DNA from: a bacterium | GTDB taxonomy: Bacteria > Sysuimicrobiota > Sysuimicrobiia > Sysuimicrobiales > Segetimicrobiaceae | Direction of reading: 5' to 3' | Assembly: GCA_035307765.1 (NCBI GenBank) | Contig: DATGHU010000021.1 | Span: 1-34,910, forward strand | DNA: 34,910 nt | Part shown: positions 23,293 to 30,817 of the stretch, one piece after another | Layout of the letters: the number at the start of each line of letters is the position of its first letter | Numbering within the stretch: the stretch's first letter is position 1 | Translations under genes and position numbers: made by a program | Notes under the pieces: generated by a model | What the model saw: only the letters and a program-made list of their open reading frames with translations | The model's database searches: none | What the model was told of the DNA's origin: nothing

Positions 23293-24714
23293 TCATGAGC
23301 TTCTGATCGATGCGGCCAGCGCCTTGATCATCCCCAGGGTTTGCCCGAGTCGGGCTCCGACGGTCCTCGCAAAAGGCAGCATCTCATCCGTGAACACCCT
23401 CGTGCCGGACGTCATGGCGAGTGCGCCGAGGCACGCGGTGTCGTTGAGAATTGGGGCGATAAGCGCCGTCTGGTCCGACCGCTCGCTGGGACGTATGACC
23501 TCCTCTGGCATGGTGAAGGAGAAAATCAGAGCGGGCGTTTGCTCTTGGATCAAGCGATGGAGCACCTCAGCGTGGCCGAAGAAGTCGCCTATGGCCTGCT
23601 CGGCCGAATACGGAAACCCACAGTGCGCTCGGGGCAGAAGGGCCCCATCAGACCCGAGCAAGTAAATGATCCCCTTGGACACACCCACCGTATGCAGGAT
23701 CCGGTCAAGTATCTCATCCAGGATCTCATCCACGGAGCCTTGCTTGAGCCCACCCAAGAAAGCCGAAAGAACGGCCATCTCAGCTTCTCGCCGCATCAAT
23801 CGTTCCCGGATGTTCGCATTGAGATTCACTTGCCGATTGAGTTGCTGTCCAAGCCGTTGCGCGTAGCTCTCTCTCAGTTCGGACGTGAGGGCGGTCGCTG
23901 GCGGTGGTGTCATGCTCAGGGCGGCGGTCACGGCATTAATAATCGACTCGTACCCTGGTGACATCACCACCAACTCACTGGCTCCCACTTCACGCGCGAA
24001 TTGACGGTCGGTGTCGTCGCCTAACGCTAAGGAGAAGAGCACCACCGGGACAGCGGCGAGCACAGGATCCTTTCGTATCGTCAGACAGAATTGAAAGCCG
24101 TCCATCTGCTGCAGCAAGATGTCGGCCAGGATCAGATCGGGCGGAGACTCACGGGCGTAGGCGAGCGCTTGGGTCACATCCGAGCAGTGTGCAACGGCGA
24201 ACCCCGCGCGCACCAACCGGCCTTTGATCAGGTTGAGGATGATCGGATCCTGATCTACGACAAGGAGTCGTTGCCCCACTCCAACCCGTTCGTGGCTGTC
24301 CTTCGTCGGCAGGTAGGTTTCGATGGTCTCGAGGAGGAGCGCTGGCACGATCGGTTTGAAAAGGTAATCGGTGAACCCGACCTCGATGCTCCGCGCCTCT
24401 TCGAGCCTTGTCATGACCCCCGAATAGGCGATGACTGGCATCTCTGCGCCGCCTGGGAGGGTTCGAAGCTTCTGAATAACCTCAAATCCGTCGATGTCCG
24501 GAAGGGCCAGATCTAGAATGACGAGGTCGGGGTGATGTGCCATCTGCTTGAGAGCGGAGCGTCCGTCCCGAGCTTGAAGCACGGCGTACCCGGCCTTCTC
24601 CAACGCCACCCGGACGATTTTCAGACCATTGGGGTGGTCTTCAGCGACCAATACAGTATATGGTTTCTGATCGACAGACGGTTCGGGCGATGTACTTGAA
24701 TACTGTCGCTCCAA
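23293..24714 (-). CDS. Two-receiver response regulator with C-terminal GAF domain
   Basis: Translation most likely starts at TTG 24714, eight bases after GGGAGGTGA, giving 473 residues. The first receiver (about 20-135) has acidic E25/D26, phospho-acceptor D68 (VILDLALPDIDG), S98 and K120 (LFKPI), so it looks functional. The second (about 150-270) keeps D154/D156 and D198 (LILADILLQQMDG), but the conserved Lys is missing (VVMSPGYES), so its switch is probably impaired. A linker helix (RQVNLNANIRERLMRREAEMAVL) leads to a GAF domain (GVSKGIIYLLGSDGALLPRAHCGF ... GALAMTSGTRVFTDEMLPFARTVGARLGQ). There is no DNA-binding, kinase or cyclic-di-GMP domain. It probably works by binding partner proteins; no histidine kinase is nearby. 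Confidence 0.88.
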   Translation of the reverse strand: MERQYSSTSPEPSVDQKPYTVLVAEDHPNGLKIVRVALEKAGYAVLQARDGRSALKQMAHHPDLVILDLALPDIDGFEVIQKLRTLPGGAEMPVIAYSGVMTRLEEARSIEVGFTDYLFKPIVPALLLETIETYLPTKDSHERVGVGQRLLVVDQDPIILNLIKGRLVRAGFAVAHCSDVTQALAYARESPPDLILADILLQQMDGFQFCLTIRKDPVLAAVPVVLFSLALGDDTDRQFAREVGASELVVMSPGYESIINAVTAALSMTPPPATALTSELRESYAQRLGQQLNRQVNLNANIRERLMRREAEMAVLSAFLGGLKQGSVDEILDEILDRILHTVGVSKGIIYLLGSDGALLPRAHCGFPYSAEQAIGDFFGHAEVLHRLIQEQTPALIFSFTMPEEVIRPSERSDQTALIAPILNDTACLGALAMTSGTRVFTDEMLPFARTVGARLGQTLGMIKALAASIRSS

Positions 24715-24813
24715 GGCGAGGTCACCTCCCACGAGTTTCCGAGGACCAGTGAAAAATGTTTCGACTGGTCTACCTGTGGTCGGTCGTGCCGCCGAAGGTG
24801 GCAGCACCTCCCA

Positions 24814-24829
24814 CCTCGTCCCCCAGCCA
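24814..24829 (+). repeat. Attachment-site-like copy 2
   Basis: CCTCGTCCCCCAGCCA matches the last 16 bases of tRNA-Gln at 15 positions. It lies 247 bp before copy 3, in the non-coding stretch 24715-25047. It may be an earlier integration scar or an alternative right end of island 1. A near-palindrome around GCCCATGGGC (24850-24859) follows. Confidence 0.5.
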
Positions 24830-24919
24830 TGTTCCCCCGGGCATGTAGCCCATGGGCCTGGGATGTTCAGGAGCCTCGTTTCTAGACGTGCTCCTTGACT
24901 AACCCCGTTGGTAACTCAT

Positions 24920-25033
24920 ATGAGTACCCGCGATAAGATCTCCTCAGACCTCAGCGAGCCTTCCCCGGCGCGAGCCGAGCCCCCTCAGCCGACGTCAGAA
25001 GGGGCTAAACCGTCAGCGGCACGCGCACCGTGA
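24920..25033 (+). CDS. Doubtful small ORF in the 24715-25047 gap
   Basis: The 333-bp gap between the REC-REC-GAF gene and recombinase 2 has no convincing gene. This 37-codon frame (MSTRDKISSDLSEPSP...) lacks a ribosome-binding site and is disordered in composition. Its last codons, TSEGAKPSAARAP followed by TGA, resemble the end of a frame at 32221 (TSEGGGLKPRVARGP), so the stretch may be part of a repeated element end rather than a gene. Confidence 0.2.
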   Translation: MSTRDKISSDLSEPSPARAEPPQPTSEGAKPSAARAP

Positions 25034-25034
25034 G
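24991..25034 (+). repeat. Dispersed repeat, copy A (right end of island 1)
   Basis: GACGTCAGA, GGGCTAAA, CCG, GGCACGCG, ACC and TGAG occur in the same order here and at 32173-32222, with one 6-bp gap and a few substitutions. Here it ends 27 bp before attachment copy 3. Confidence 0.6.
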
Positions 25035-25047
25035 CGATTCTCCCAGG

Positions 25048-26724
25048 TCAACAAGTGGAGGAATCGGGCTCCCCCAGCCAACGTTTTTGACCTGCGATCG
25101 ACCCGAGTAGGGGAAAGATCCCTTCTAGTTTCCCCGTGATCTCGACCTCGAGGTGATCCCCGCAGGGGTGCAGCGTGACCTTGGTGTCGAGCGCGCTCAG
25201 GATCTGCTTGCCCCGCTCGATCTGATGATCGGCGAGCAGGGCGTCGAGATCCGTGAAGCGCTCTGCCACCAGCTCCGGCAGCTGGTCAAGCACGCGCGCG
25301 AGACGCTCGGGCACCCCGCTACTGTTCCCGCCGTCGGCGGCCGAGAGGGTCGCGAGGCGGCGCTCGGCATCCTCCAGCATCTCGAGCAGGGTCGAGGTCG
25401 CTTTCCCAAGGCGCACCGCCTGCTTCACGTGCTCGATCTCCCGCTCGATCCGGCGCCGCTCCTTGGTCCGGTTCTCGCTCCGCGTCTCCAGGGCGTGCCG
25501 GCGGGCGCGCTCCACGAGGGCCTCGCGCACCCGGTCGGTGATCGCACGAATTCGCTCCTCGGTGTAGAGGCGGGTGCGCAGCGCCCCGAGCACGGTCGCC
25601 TCCAACCGCCGGCGGGAGACGGCGAGCGAGTTCGAGCACCCGACGGGCCCGCGGCTCTTGAACGTGCCGCAGCGGTAGCTGTGCCGCGTCGTGATGATGT
25701 AGTTCCAGCCGCAGGTCGCGCACTTCACGAACCCGCTGAGGAGATAGCGGTGCTGCGCCGGGGCCATCGGTTTCCCGCCGATGCGGCACGCGGCCATGCG
25801 CGCGCGGGCGCGGTCCCAGAGGTCCTGCGGGACGATGCGCAGCTCGGGGGCATCGATCTCGACCCACTCGTCCGGCCGGCGGAGCTGGTAGGTCTCGCGC
25901 TTGGTCACGGGGTGCCGGAGCCAGCGCGTCTTGTTCCAGACGTGCTTGCCGACGTAGAGGGGGTTGTGCAGGATCCCCTTGCACAGGCTCCGGTGCGCGG
26001 TGATCGCGGTGAAGCCACACGTCGCGCACTGGCGGGTCGTCTTGCCCTGCCGGCGGGCGCCGGCGGGCGGGATCCCGTCCAGATTTAGCGCATGCGCGAT
26101 CTCGCGGGCGGAGTGGGGGTGCCCGCCCTCGTCGCCGACATAGAGCCGGAAAATTCTCCTCACGACCTCGGCCTCCGGCTCGTGGATCACGCGCTTGTGC
26201 CCCACGACCTGGCCGCGGCCGTCCAGTACAGCCTCCGACCGGTAGCCGTAGGGTAATCCGCCCGCGCTGTAGCCGGCCCGCACGCGCCCCTCGAGGCCGC
26301 GCCAGGTCTTCTCGCCGAGGTCGCGGAGGAATTCCTCGTTCATGGCCGACTTGATCCCGTACAGCAGGCGGGAGCTCTTGCCGTTGGCCACGGTGTCGAT
26401 GCCGTCGGCGCGCGCGACGAACTTGACGCCGAGGAAGTCGAGCATGCGCAGCGTGACCGTGGCGTCCGCGCTATCGCGGCTGAGGCGCGAGCTATCGTCG
26501 ACCACGAGCACGTCGAACTCCCGGCGCGACGCCGCGGCCATCATCTCCCGAAACCCCACCCGCTGGTCCTCACCGAGGGCGCCGCTGAGCGCCTCGTCCT
26601 TCTAGGTCGACACGACCGTCCAGCCGCGCCGCTCGGCCTCAGCCTTGCACAGGCGGATCTGGTCCTCGATCGACGACGCCCGCTGGTTCTCGCTGGAGTA
26701 CCTTGCGTAGATCGCCGCCCTCAT
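25048..26724 (-). pseudogene. Large serine recombinase (island 2), interrupted by one in-frame TAG
   Basis: A close relative of the island 1 recombinase over its full length. The catalytic domain reads MRAAIYARYSSENQRASSIEDQ and ALSGALGEDQRVG, then VDDSSRLSRDSADATVTL. TAG at 26604-26602 falls between GWTVVST and KDEALSGAL, earlier than in the first copy. After it the frame is open to the end: recombinase domain (GLPYGYRSEAV, KGILHNPLYVG), zinc ribbon (KCATCGWN...YRCGTF...CSNS) and a coiled coil (KERRRIEREIEHVKQAVRLGKATSTLLEMLEDAERR). The tail (KRWLGEPDSSTC) is encoded by attachment copy 3. ATG 26724 follows GGCGGAGA. The only other start after the TAG is ATG 26559, which would lack the catalytic serine, so without readthrough the product is inactive. 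Confidence 0.88.
25061..25080 (+). repeat. Attachment-site copy 3: junction of the two islands
   Basis: GAATCGGGCTCCCCCAGCCA matches the tRNA-Gln 3' end at 17 of 20 bases, with the last 12 identical. Like copy 1 it is followed after a short AA-CG stretch by TTGACC and then by a leftward serine recombinase gene, whose C-terminal codons cross it. It would be the right end of island 1 and the left end of island 2. Confidence 0.75.
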
Positions 26725-26761
26725 TCTCCGCCCCCCCTTTTGTATGCTCCATGGCGGTTCG

Positions 26762-27571
26762 TCACCTCTTCGCGGCCAGCGCCCGTTGCGCAACATATTG
26801 TACCGTCGCTTCAGTTACTTGGAGCACAAAACTCGCGTCTTCACGCGAGGGCAGGGGTGGATGGCTCCCTGGGCGGGAAGTCACGTTGAAGAAGGCTTCA
26901 AGAAGTGATGCTAACGCATCGACGAACGCTGCCTCGTGCTGATTGAATATCCCCTGCTTCACCAACGCCTGTTTCCCTTTAGCAAAATTCGTTGTCCCTG
27001 TGATGGTGCGGATCAGGCTCTCGATGGCGTTCCTGCAATTGGTTTTGACGTCGCCCATCGCTTCGGCAGTACCCTCTTCGAAACGTCGCCTGGCGTTGGT
27101 GAGATAAGTGACGGCCTCGGTGATGCCCAACTTTGATGAGAGCTCGTGCAGCATGATGATGTCCCGTGTCAATCGCTGAGCAACTGCCTCGACGGCATCC
27201 CTTCTGATCTTCCCGGTCGCGTTGACTGCTGTTCGAGGAAACGCAATCAAAAAAGGATTCTGGAAGCCGAATTCGCGCTGCACCTCCCTCATGACGATCT
27301 GGGGGTCGACGTCCGATTGATTCCTGGCATCTTTGTATCTCAGGCTGGCGGTATCTCCCGATGCAGGATCGCCGACAATTACCACCACCATCGGTCCATA
27401 CCATACGTAGCGATGATGGGGATGCTCCCACTGCAGTCTTGTCCTACTCAACCCATGAGACTTCAGCTGAGTCTGCGCAGCTTGGATGACCACATTCATA
27501 AAGTCTTCGAGCGCCTCCCGGTCGGGAGCGGGCAAATCACTATGGTCGTAAGCCATGCTGGGTCGCCACAT
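26762..27571 (-). CDS. Abortive-infection-like protein of unknown function (island 2)
   Basis: A 269-residue soluble protein; ATG 27571 is preceded by GGAG at 8 bases. The N-terminal half is a mixed domain (LQWEHPHHRYVWYGPMVVVIVGDPASGDTASLRYKDARN), followed by helical segments. The C-terminal 100 residues (NCRNAIESLIRTITG... FVDALASLLEAFFNVTSRPGSHPPLPSREDASFVLQVTEATVQYVAQ) resemble the C-terminal domain of abortive-infection family proteins, in which a conserved SREDA-type segment precedes a last helix. This is a weak resemblance, not a firm assignment. It ends 37 bp before the recombinase start and shares its strand, in the slot filled by an unrelated one-TM protein in island 1, as expected for exchangeable cargo such as phage-defence genes. 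Confidence 0.55.
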   Translation of the reverse strand: MWRPSMAYDHSDLPAPDREALEDFMNVVIQAAQTQLKSHGLSRTRLQWEHPHHRYVWYGPMVVVIVGDPASGDTASLRYKDARNQSDVDPQIVMREVQREFGFQNPFLIAFPRTAVNATGKIRRDAVEAVAQRLTRDIIMLHELSSKLGITEAVTYLTNARRRFEEGTAEAMGDVKTNCRNAIESLIRTITGTTNFAKGKQALVKQGIFNQHEAAFVDALASLLEAFFNVTSRPGSHPPLPSREDASFVLQVTEATVQYVAQRALAAKR

Positions 27572-27608
27572 ACTATCACTCCAAGTCAATTTTCTAGTCG
27601 CGCAAGAC

Positions 27609-27669
27609 GAGTATACCATACTCACCGAAGAGTATACAGGCGAACACGCTCACCGGTGTGTAGTATAAT
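27609..27669. promoter_or_regulatory. Divergent promoter/operator region of island 2
   Basis: GAGTAT-ACC-ATACTC (27609-27623) is an inverted repeat; GAGTATAC recurs at 27630-27637, so two GTATAC cores are 21 bp (two helical turns) apart. CTCACCG occurs at 27621 and again in GCTCACCGG (27648-27656), the word shared with island 1. Rightward TATAAT (27664-27669) lies six bases before ATG 27676, with no clear -35. Leftward, TATACT (27615-27610) could serve the abortive-infection-like gene. Confidence 0.6.
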
Positions 27670-27675
27670 ACGCTC

Positions 27676-27828
27676 ATGAGACGACGCCGGAAGGACCCCC
27701 ACGCAGTCGCGATGGCACGTAAGGCGGCGAAAGCTCGGATGGTGAAGATCCCGCCCGAGCGACGTGCGGAGATCGCAAGGCACGCGGTCATGATGCGCTG
27801 GAAACGGGCGAAAGCGGGGCGGGCGTAG
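27676..27828 (+). CDS. Small basic protein, RAEIARHA-type motif (island 2 copy)
   Basis: A 50-residue protein homologous to the one at 21516: RRRRKDPHAVAMARKAAKAR at the N-terminus and PPERRAEIARHAVMMRWKRAK at the C-terminus. ATG 27676 is six bases after a perfect TATAAT and has no Shine-Dalgarno, so the mRNA is probably leaderless, as in island 1. It diverges from the leftward operon with the abortive-infection-like and recombinase genes. Strong net positive charge and a helical C-terminus suggest DNA or RNA binding. Its conservation while the neighbouring cargo changes suggests it serves the island itself, for example as a repressor or as a partner for the recombinase; that is inference. 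Confidence 0.75.
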   Translation: MRRRRKDPHAVAMARKAAKARMVKIPPERRAEIARHAVMMRWKRAKAGRA

Positions 27829-27974
27829 GGGGGGCTGTAGAGCTCCCGCCTGCCTTGAGTGTACATTACTAGAAACTGAGTCCAGGAAAACACGCTTTGG
27901 ATTCTTATGGGTGGGGGAGAAGCCTGGCAAATGGTCGTGCCAAGTACAGTAAGCGATTCAAGGGGGGCATCATC

Positions 27975-28478
27975 ATGGACATCTCGCTCTTGATCCTTCG
28001 GCTCGTGATCGGGCTCTTCGTTGCCGGCCATGGCACGCAGAAGCTCTTCGGGTGGTTTGAAGGGCACGGGCTGAAGGGTACGGCGGGCTGGCTCGGATCG
28101 ATGGGCCTTCGGCCCGCAGGCGTCTGGGCGTTCCTGGCCGGCCTCGCCGAGTTCGGCGGAGGCGTACTGTTCGCTCTTGGTCTCGCGAGCCCACTGGGCG
28201 CGCTCGGGATCAGTGCCGCCATGGTGGTCGCGATCACGGGGGTGCACTGGCCGAAGGTATGGGCGGCCAAGGGTGGCTTTGAACTCCCCTTGATCAACCT
28301 CGCGGTCGCGGCGGCGGTGGGGATCGCGGGACCCGGTGGGTTCTCCCTAGACCAGCAGTTCGGGACGGCCCTTCCAGGGCCGGCCGCGCGTGTGGTCACC
28401 GTGCTCGTGGTTCTCGGCTGGCTCGCTGTCTTGACGATGAAGGCCGTGCGACCGGCGACCAACAACCCTTCCCACTAA
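27975..28478 (+). CDS. DoxX family membrane protein
   Basis: A 167-residue protein with four membrane segments and the family signature ILRLVIGLFVAGHGTQKLFGWFEGHGLKG at the N-terminus, then AGLAEFGGGVLFALGLASPLGALGISAAM and HWPKVWAAKGGFELPLINLAVAAAVGIAGPG. ATG 27975 follows AAGGGGGGCATC. DoxX-like proteins are found in thiosulfate:quinone oxidoreductases and in redox-stress membrane complexes, but most short members have no proven role. It stands alone, 146 bp after the small basic gene, as rightward cargo of island 2. The 268 bp that follow, up to the UbiD gene, show no convincing gene or terminator. Confidence 0.9.
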   Translation: MDISLLILRLVIGLFVAGHGTQKLFGWFEGHGLKGTAGWLGSMGLRPAGVWAFLAGLAEFGGGVLFALGLASPLGALGISAAMVVAITGVHWPKVWAAKGGFELPLINLAVAAAVGIAGPGGFSLDQQFGTALPGPAARVVTVLVVLGWLAVLTMKAVRPATNNPSH

Positions 28479-28746
28479 GCGATCGGCCGGTGACTCCTAC
28501 CGCTGCCCGACCTAATGAGCCGCCCCTTTCCAAGTGCCCGACTAAAGATTGAGCGGGCATACTACCATCTGGACTGCCTTGAACAGAAGATCCGTTTGTT
28601 CTCCGCCAGCCCATCTTCCCGATGCTCTCCTCCCCCTCTCCGAAGCTTGCGAGGTCTCGGTTGGAGGTTCCGGAGGTAGAGTGGTGACCCTCTTTTCATG
28701 GAGGACGCCTCCTCCAGTGTTAACACTAGATCGAAACAGTACAACC

Positions 28747-30141
28747 CTAGAGTGTGATCCCCGCCCGCCCCAGGATGGAGCGGATGCGCGTGCGCTGCGC
28801 GTCTGCGATGGTCAAGCGTTCCCCGAAATCCTCCCCGATCGGCGTGGTTGCGTCGATGCCGACCTTGGTGACGGTGTGATCGCCGGGGTCTGAGGTGGGG
28901 TCAAGCACCGCACCCATCGCGCCGGGGATTAGGATGAGACCTTTCTCCGCCCGCGTCCGGGTCAGGACCGCCCAGATGACATCCGAGAGATTGAAGATGT
29001 CGACGTCGTCGTCGACGACGATCGCCCATTTCATATAATACTCCGTCCCGAACGTGCTCATCATCGCCTGCTGCGGCTGGCCTTCTGCGGTCTTTTTCAT
29101 AGAGATGATCGCCATCAGCGCACCGACCCCGGCCGTCGGCACGTGGACGGCCCTTACATTGGGCAGGTTGCGGCGCAGGGCGTTTAGGATCTCCGCCTCG
29201 CGGCTGATGGAGCCCACGAGGATGTGGTCGGCCGCCGTTCCGGATGCGATGCTGTGAAACATCGCATCACGCCGCATCTGCACGCACTTCGCCACGAAGA
29301 CGTTCTGCGTGCTGCGATGGGACGCATAACCGGTGAACTCGCCGAAGGGGCCTTCGGGTTCGCGCACCTCGTTCAAGATCTCCCCTTCGATCACGATCTC
29401 GGCACCCACAGGTACCTCGAGGTCCACCGTTCGGCAGCGGGCGACGCGATAGGGCGCGCCGAAGAGTCCGCCGATGATCTCGTATTTCCTCACTTGAGAC
29501 GGATAATGGTAGGCCATCGAGCCCATGTAGTGGAGCGGATGGACGCCGAGGACGACTACAGCGGGAAGAGACCGGCCGCGGGCCTCTGCGCGGCGGTGGA
29601 ACTCGTACATGCGCCGCCGGGAATGCAGCGAAACGCCCAACCGGTTCTTATCCTTCAGCATCAGCCGGTGGAAGCCGGTCGTGTCGACGCCGGTCTCGGG
29701 ATCGCGCGCCACGATCTGGCCGGCCGTGATGTACGGTGCCGCGTCGACCGCGAAGTGCCGGGGGATGGGGAGCCGCGTCAGGTCGATGTCTTCCCCTTCC
29801 CACACCGCGTCGTGCCACGGCGCGCGGTCGACGAGCTCCACGGGCTGATAGTGCTGACAGCGCTCGCGATAGGCGGTCGCCACTTCGTCGGGCCGCACTC
29901 CCAGGGCCGCGGCGAGCAGCTTGCGATTGCCCGCGAGGTTTGTGACGACGGGCAGCGGCGAGCCCTCCACGTGCTCAAAGATCATCACCGGGCTTTTGCC
30001 GGCGCGCGCGAGCTCGAATACGGCCGAAGTGATGTCGAGATCTCGGCGTACCGGCGCGGAGATCCGCACGATCTCGTCGGGATAGTCGGACTCGACCATC
30101 TCGAGATACGCCCGCATGCTTTGATCGTCTGACGAACCCAT
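28747..30141 (-). CDS. UbiD family decarboxylase
   Basis: UbiD enzymes reversibly decarboxylate aromatic or unsaturated acids using prenylated FMN. The 464-residue product covers the family: SPVMIFEHVEG, NRKLLAAALGV, HFAVDAAPYITAGQIVARDPETG and RLGVSLHSRRRMYEFHRRAEARG for flavin and metal binding, the catalytic-region EPEGPFGEFTGYASH, and the C-terminal AIVVDDDVDIFNLSDVIWAVLTR. The glutamate-rich EPEGPFGE segment is intact. No UbiX-type prenyltransferase, which makes the cofactor, is in the window. The substrate cannot be predicted. The ribosome-binding site before ATG 30141 is weak. It may be island cargo or part of the chromosome beyond the island. Confidence 0.92.
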   Translation of the reverse strand: MGSSDDQSMRAYLEMVESDYPDEIVRISAPVRRDLDITSAVFELARAGKSPVMIFEHVEGSPLPVVTNLAGNRKLLAAALGVRPDEVATAYRERCQHYQPVELVDRAPWHDAVWEGEDIDLTRLPIPRHFAVDAAPYITAGQIVARDPETGVDTTGFHRLMLKDKNRLGVSLHSRRRMYEFHRRAEARGRSLPAVVVLGVHPLHYMGSMAYHYPSQVRKYEIIGGLFGAPYRVARCRTVDLEVPVGAEIVIEGEILNEVREPEGPFGEFTGYASHRSTQNVFVAKCVQMRRDAMFHSIASGTAADHILVGSISREAEILNALRRNLPNVRAVHVPTAGVGALMAIISMKKTAEGQPQQAMMSTFGTEYYMKWAIVVDDDVDIFNLSDVIWAVLTRTRAEKGLILIPGAMGAVLDPTSDPGDHTVTKVGIDATTPIGEDFGERLTIADAQRTRIRSILGRAGITL

Positions 30142-30158
30142 CGTTCTTGGAAATCCCC

Positions 30159-30422
30159 TTACTTCAGGTTGTGAAGGTCCCGAACTGCGGGGCCGAAGGG
30201 CAACTTGGCGGCGCTAAGAGACTCGCTCATGACGAAGTTCGCGGTCCGCACGGCGGCGTAGTGGCCTGGAGGGAGGAGTGCGCGAGGCTCCGGAACAGTT
30301 TGTGCGTGCGGTATCAGCAGCGCCCGATCCCATTTCCCGCGGCTCCGCAATCTTCCGCTGGACCCTGACCTCCTCCTAAGTCCGGCCCGCACCAACACCT
30401 GGGCATACTCCCGAATTTCCAT
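30159..30422 (-). CDS. Doubtful ORF in the 30142-30686 gap
   Basis: The 545 bp upstream of the UbiD gene hold this 87-codon frame (MEIREYAQVLVRAGLRRRSG..., ending VRTANFVMSESLSAAKLPFGPAVRDLHNLK). It lies 17 bp before the UbiD start on the same strand. The N-terminal third is low-complexity Arg/Ser/Gly, typical of a chance frame, while the last 40 residues look more protein-like and could be a remnant of a decayed gene. There is no clear ribosome-binding site. I see no other gene in this gap. Confidence 0.25.
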   Translation of the reverse strand: MEIREYAQVLVRAGLRRRSGSSGRLRSRGKWDRALLIPHAQTVPEPRALLPPGHYAAVRTANFVMSESLSAAKLPFGPAVRDLHNLK

Positions 30423-30686
30423 CTGTGGTTGAAGTCAAGACGAAGCAGGTGTTCGCCGACGGCTCATCACATCCTCTTCTTCTCGAGCGTCTGCAGTTGG
30501 CCGCCGAGTGACGTCCTTTAGACACTGCAGTCGGCACGAGACTCCTCCAAAAGTTGCACGCCACCCATGAGGGCCTCCGGCTGACCTCGTCACGTCCGCT
30601 CCGTCATCGAGAGGGAGGCCGGGTCAACGCTCGGCCACATAATTTGTGCTCCGGCCGTGGCCGGGTAGCCTCCGGATGCAGATCTT

Positions 30687-30729
30687 TTCATAATTTCTTC
30701 ACGAGATTTTCACCGGGACCGTTTACCAT
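30687..30729 (+). promoter_or_regulatory. Three 11-bp TTCAY direct repeats and -10 upstream of yceI
   Basis: TTCAT at 30687, TTCAC at 30698 and TTCAC at 30709 are spaced exactly 11 bp. TACCAT (30724-30729), a possible -10, starts 10 bp after the last repeat, and there is no -35 hexamer at the usual place. This is the layout of PhoB/OmpR-family activator sites that replace the -35. The leader to ATG 30818 would be about 80 nt. Confidence 0.55.
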
Positions 30730-30817
30730 GACTGTGGTGGTACTCGGACCAATCGGGACACCCGCGGGTCGCGTGATCGGGCGGATGCCGCGTATCCCAG
30801 CGCGAAAGGAGAAACAC

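Larger units (their letters stand above)
19117..25060 (+). mobile_element. Integrative island 1 at tRNA-Gln
   Basis: About 5.9 kb between the tRNA 3' end and the next copy of that end at 25061-25080. It contains, from the left, a leftward serine recombinase, a leftward one-TM protein gene, a divergent tiny basic protein with its own promoter, two rightward membrane-protein genes, and two leftward genes (a small unknown and a REC-REC-GAF protein). No replication, conjugation or capsid gene is visible, so it resembles a small non-conjugative integrative element. The right end could also be the copy at 24814-24829. The recombinase is interrupted, so the island may be fixed in place. Confidence 0.7.

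Noticed and set aside
19014-26724. Genome-wide recoding of TAG as an amino acid to explain the interrupted recombinases
   Set aside because: Several well-defined host genes in the window (prfB, the prs-like gene, a zinc-ribbon gene, the esterase, UbiD) end at TAG exactly where their families end, so TAG is a normal stop here.
28549-28893. A 114-codon rightward frame between DoxX and UbiD
   Set aside because: More than half overlaps the 3' end of the UbiD gene on the other strand, and there is no ribosome-binding site or domain.
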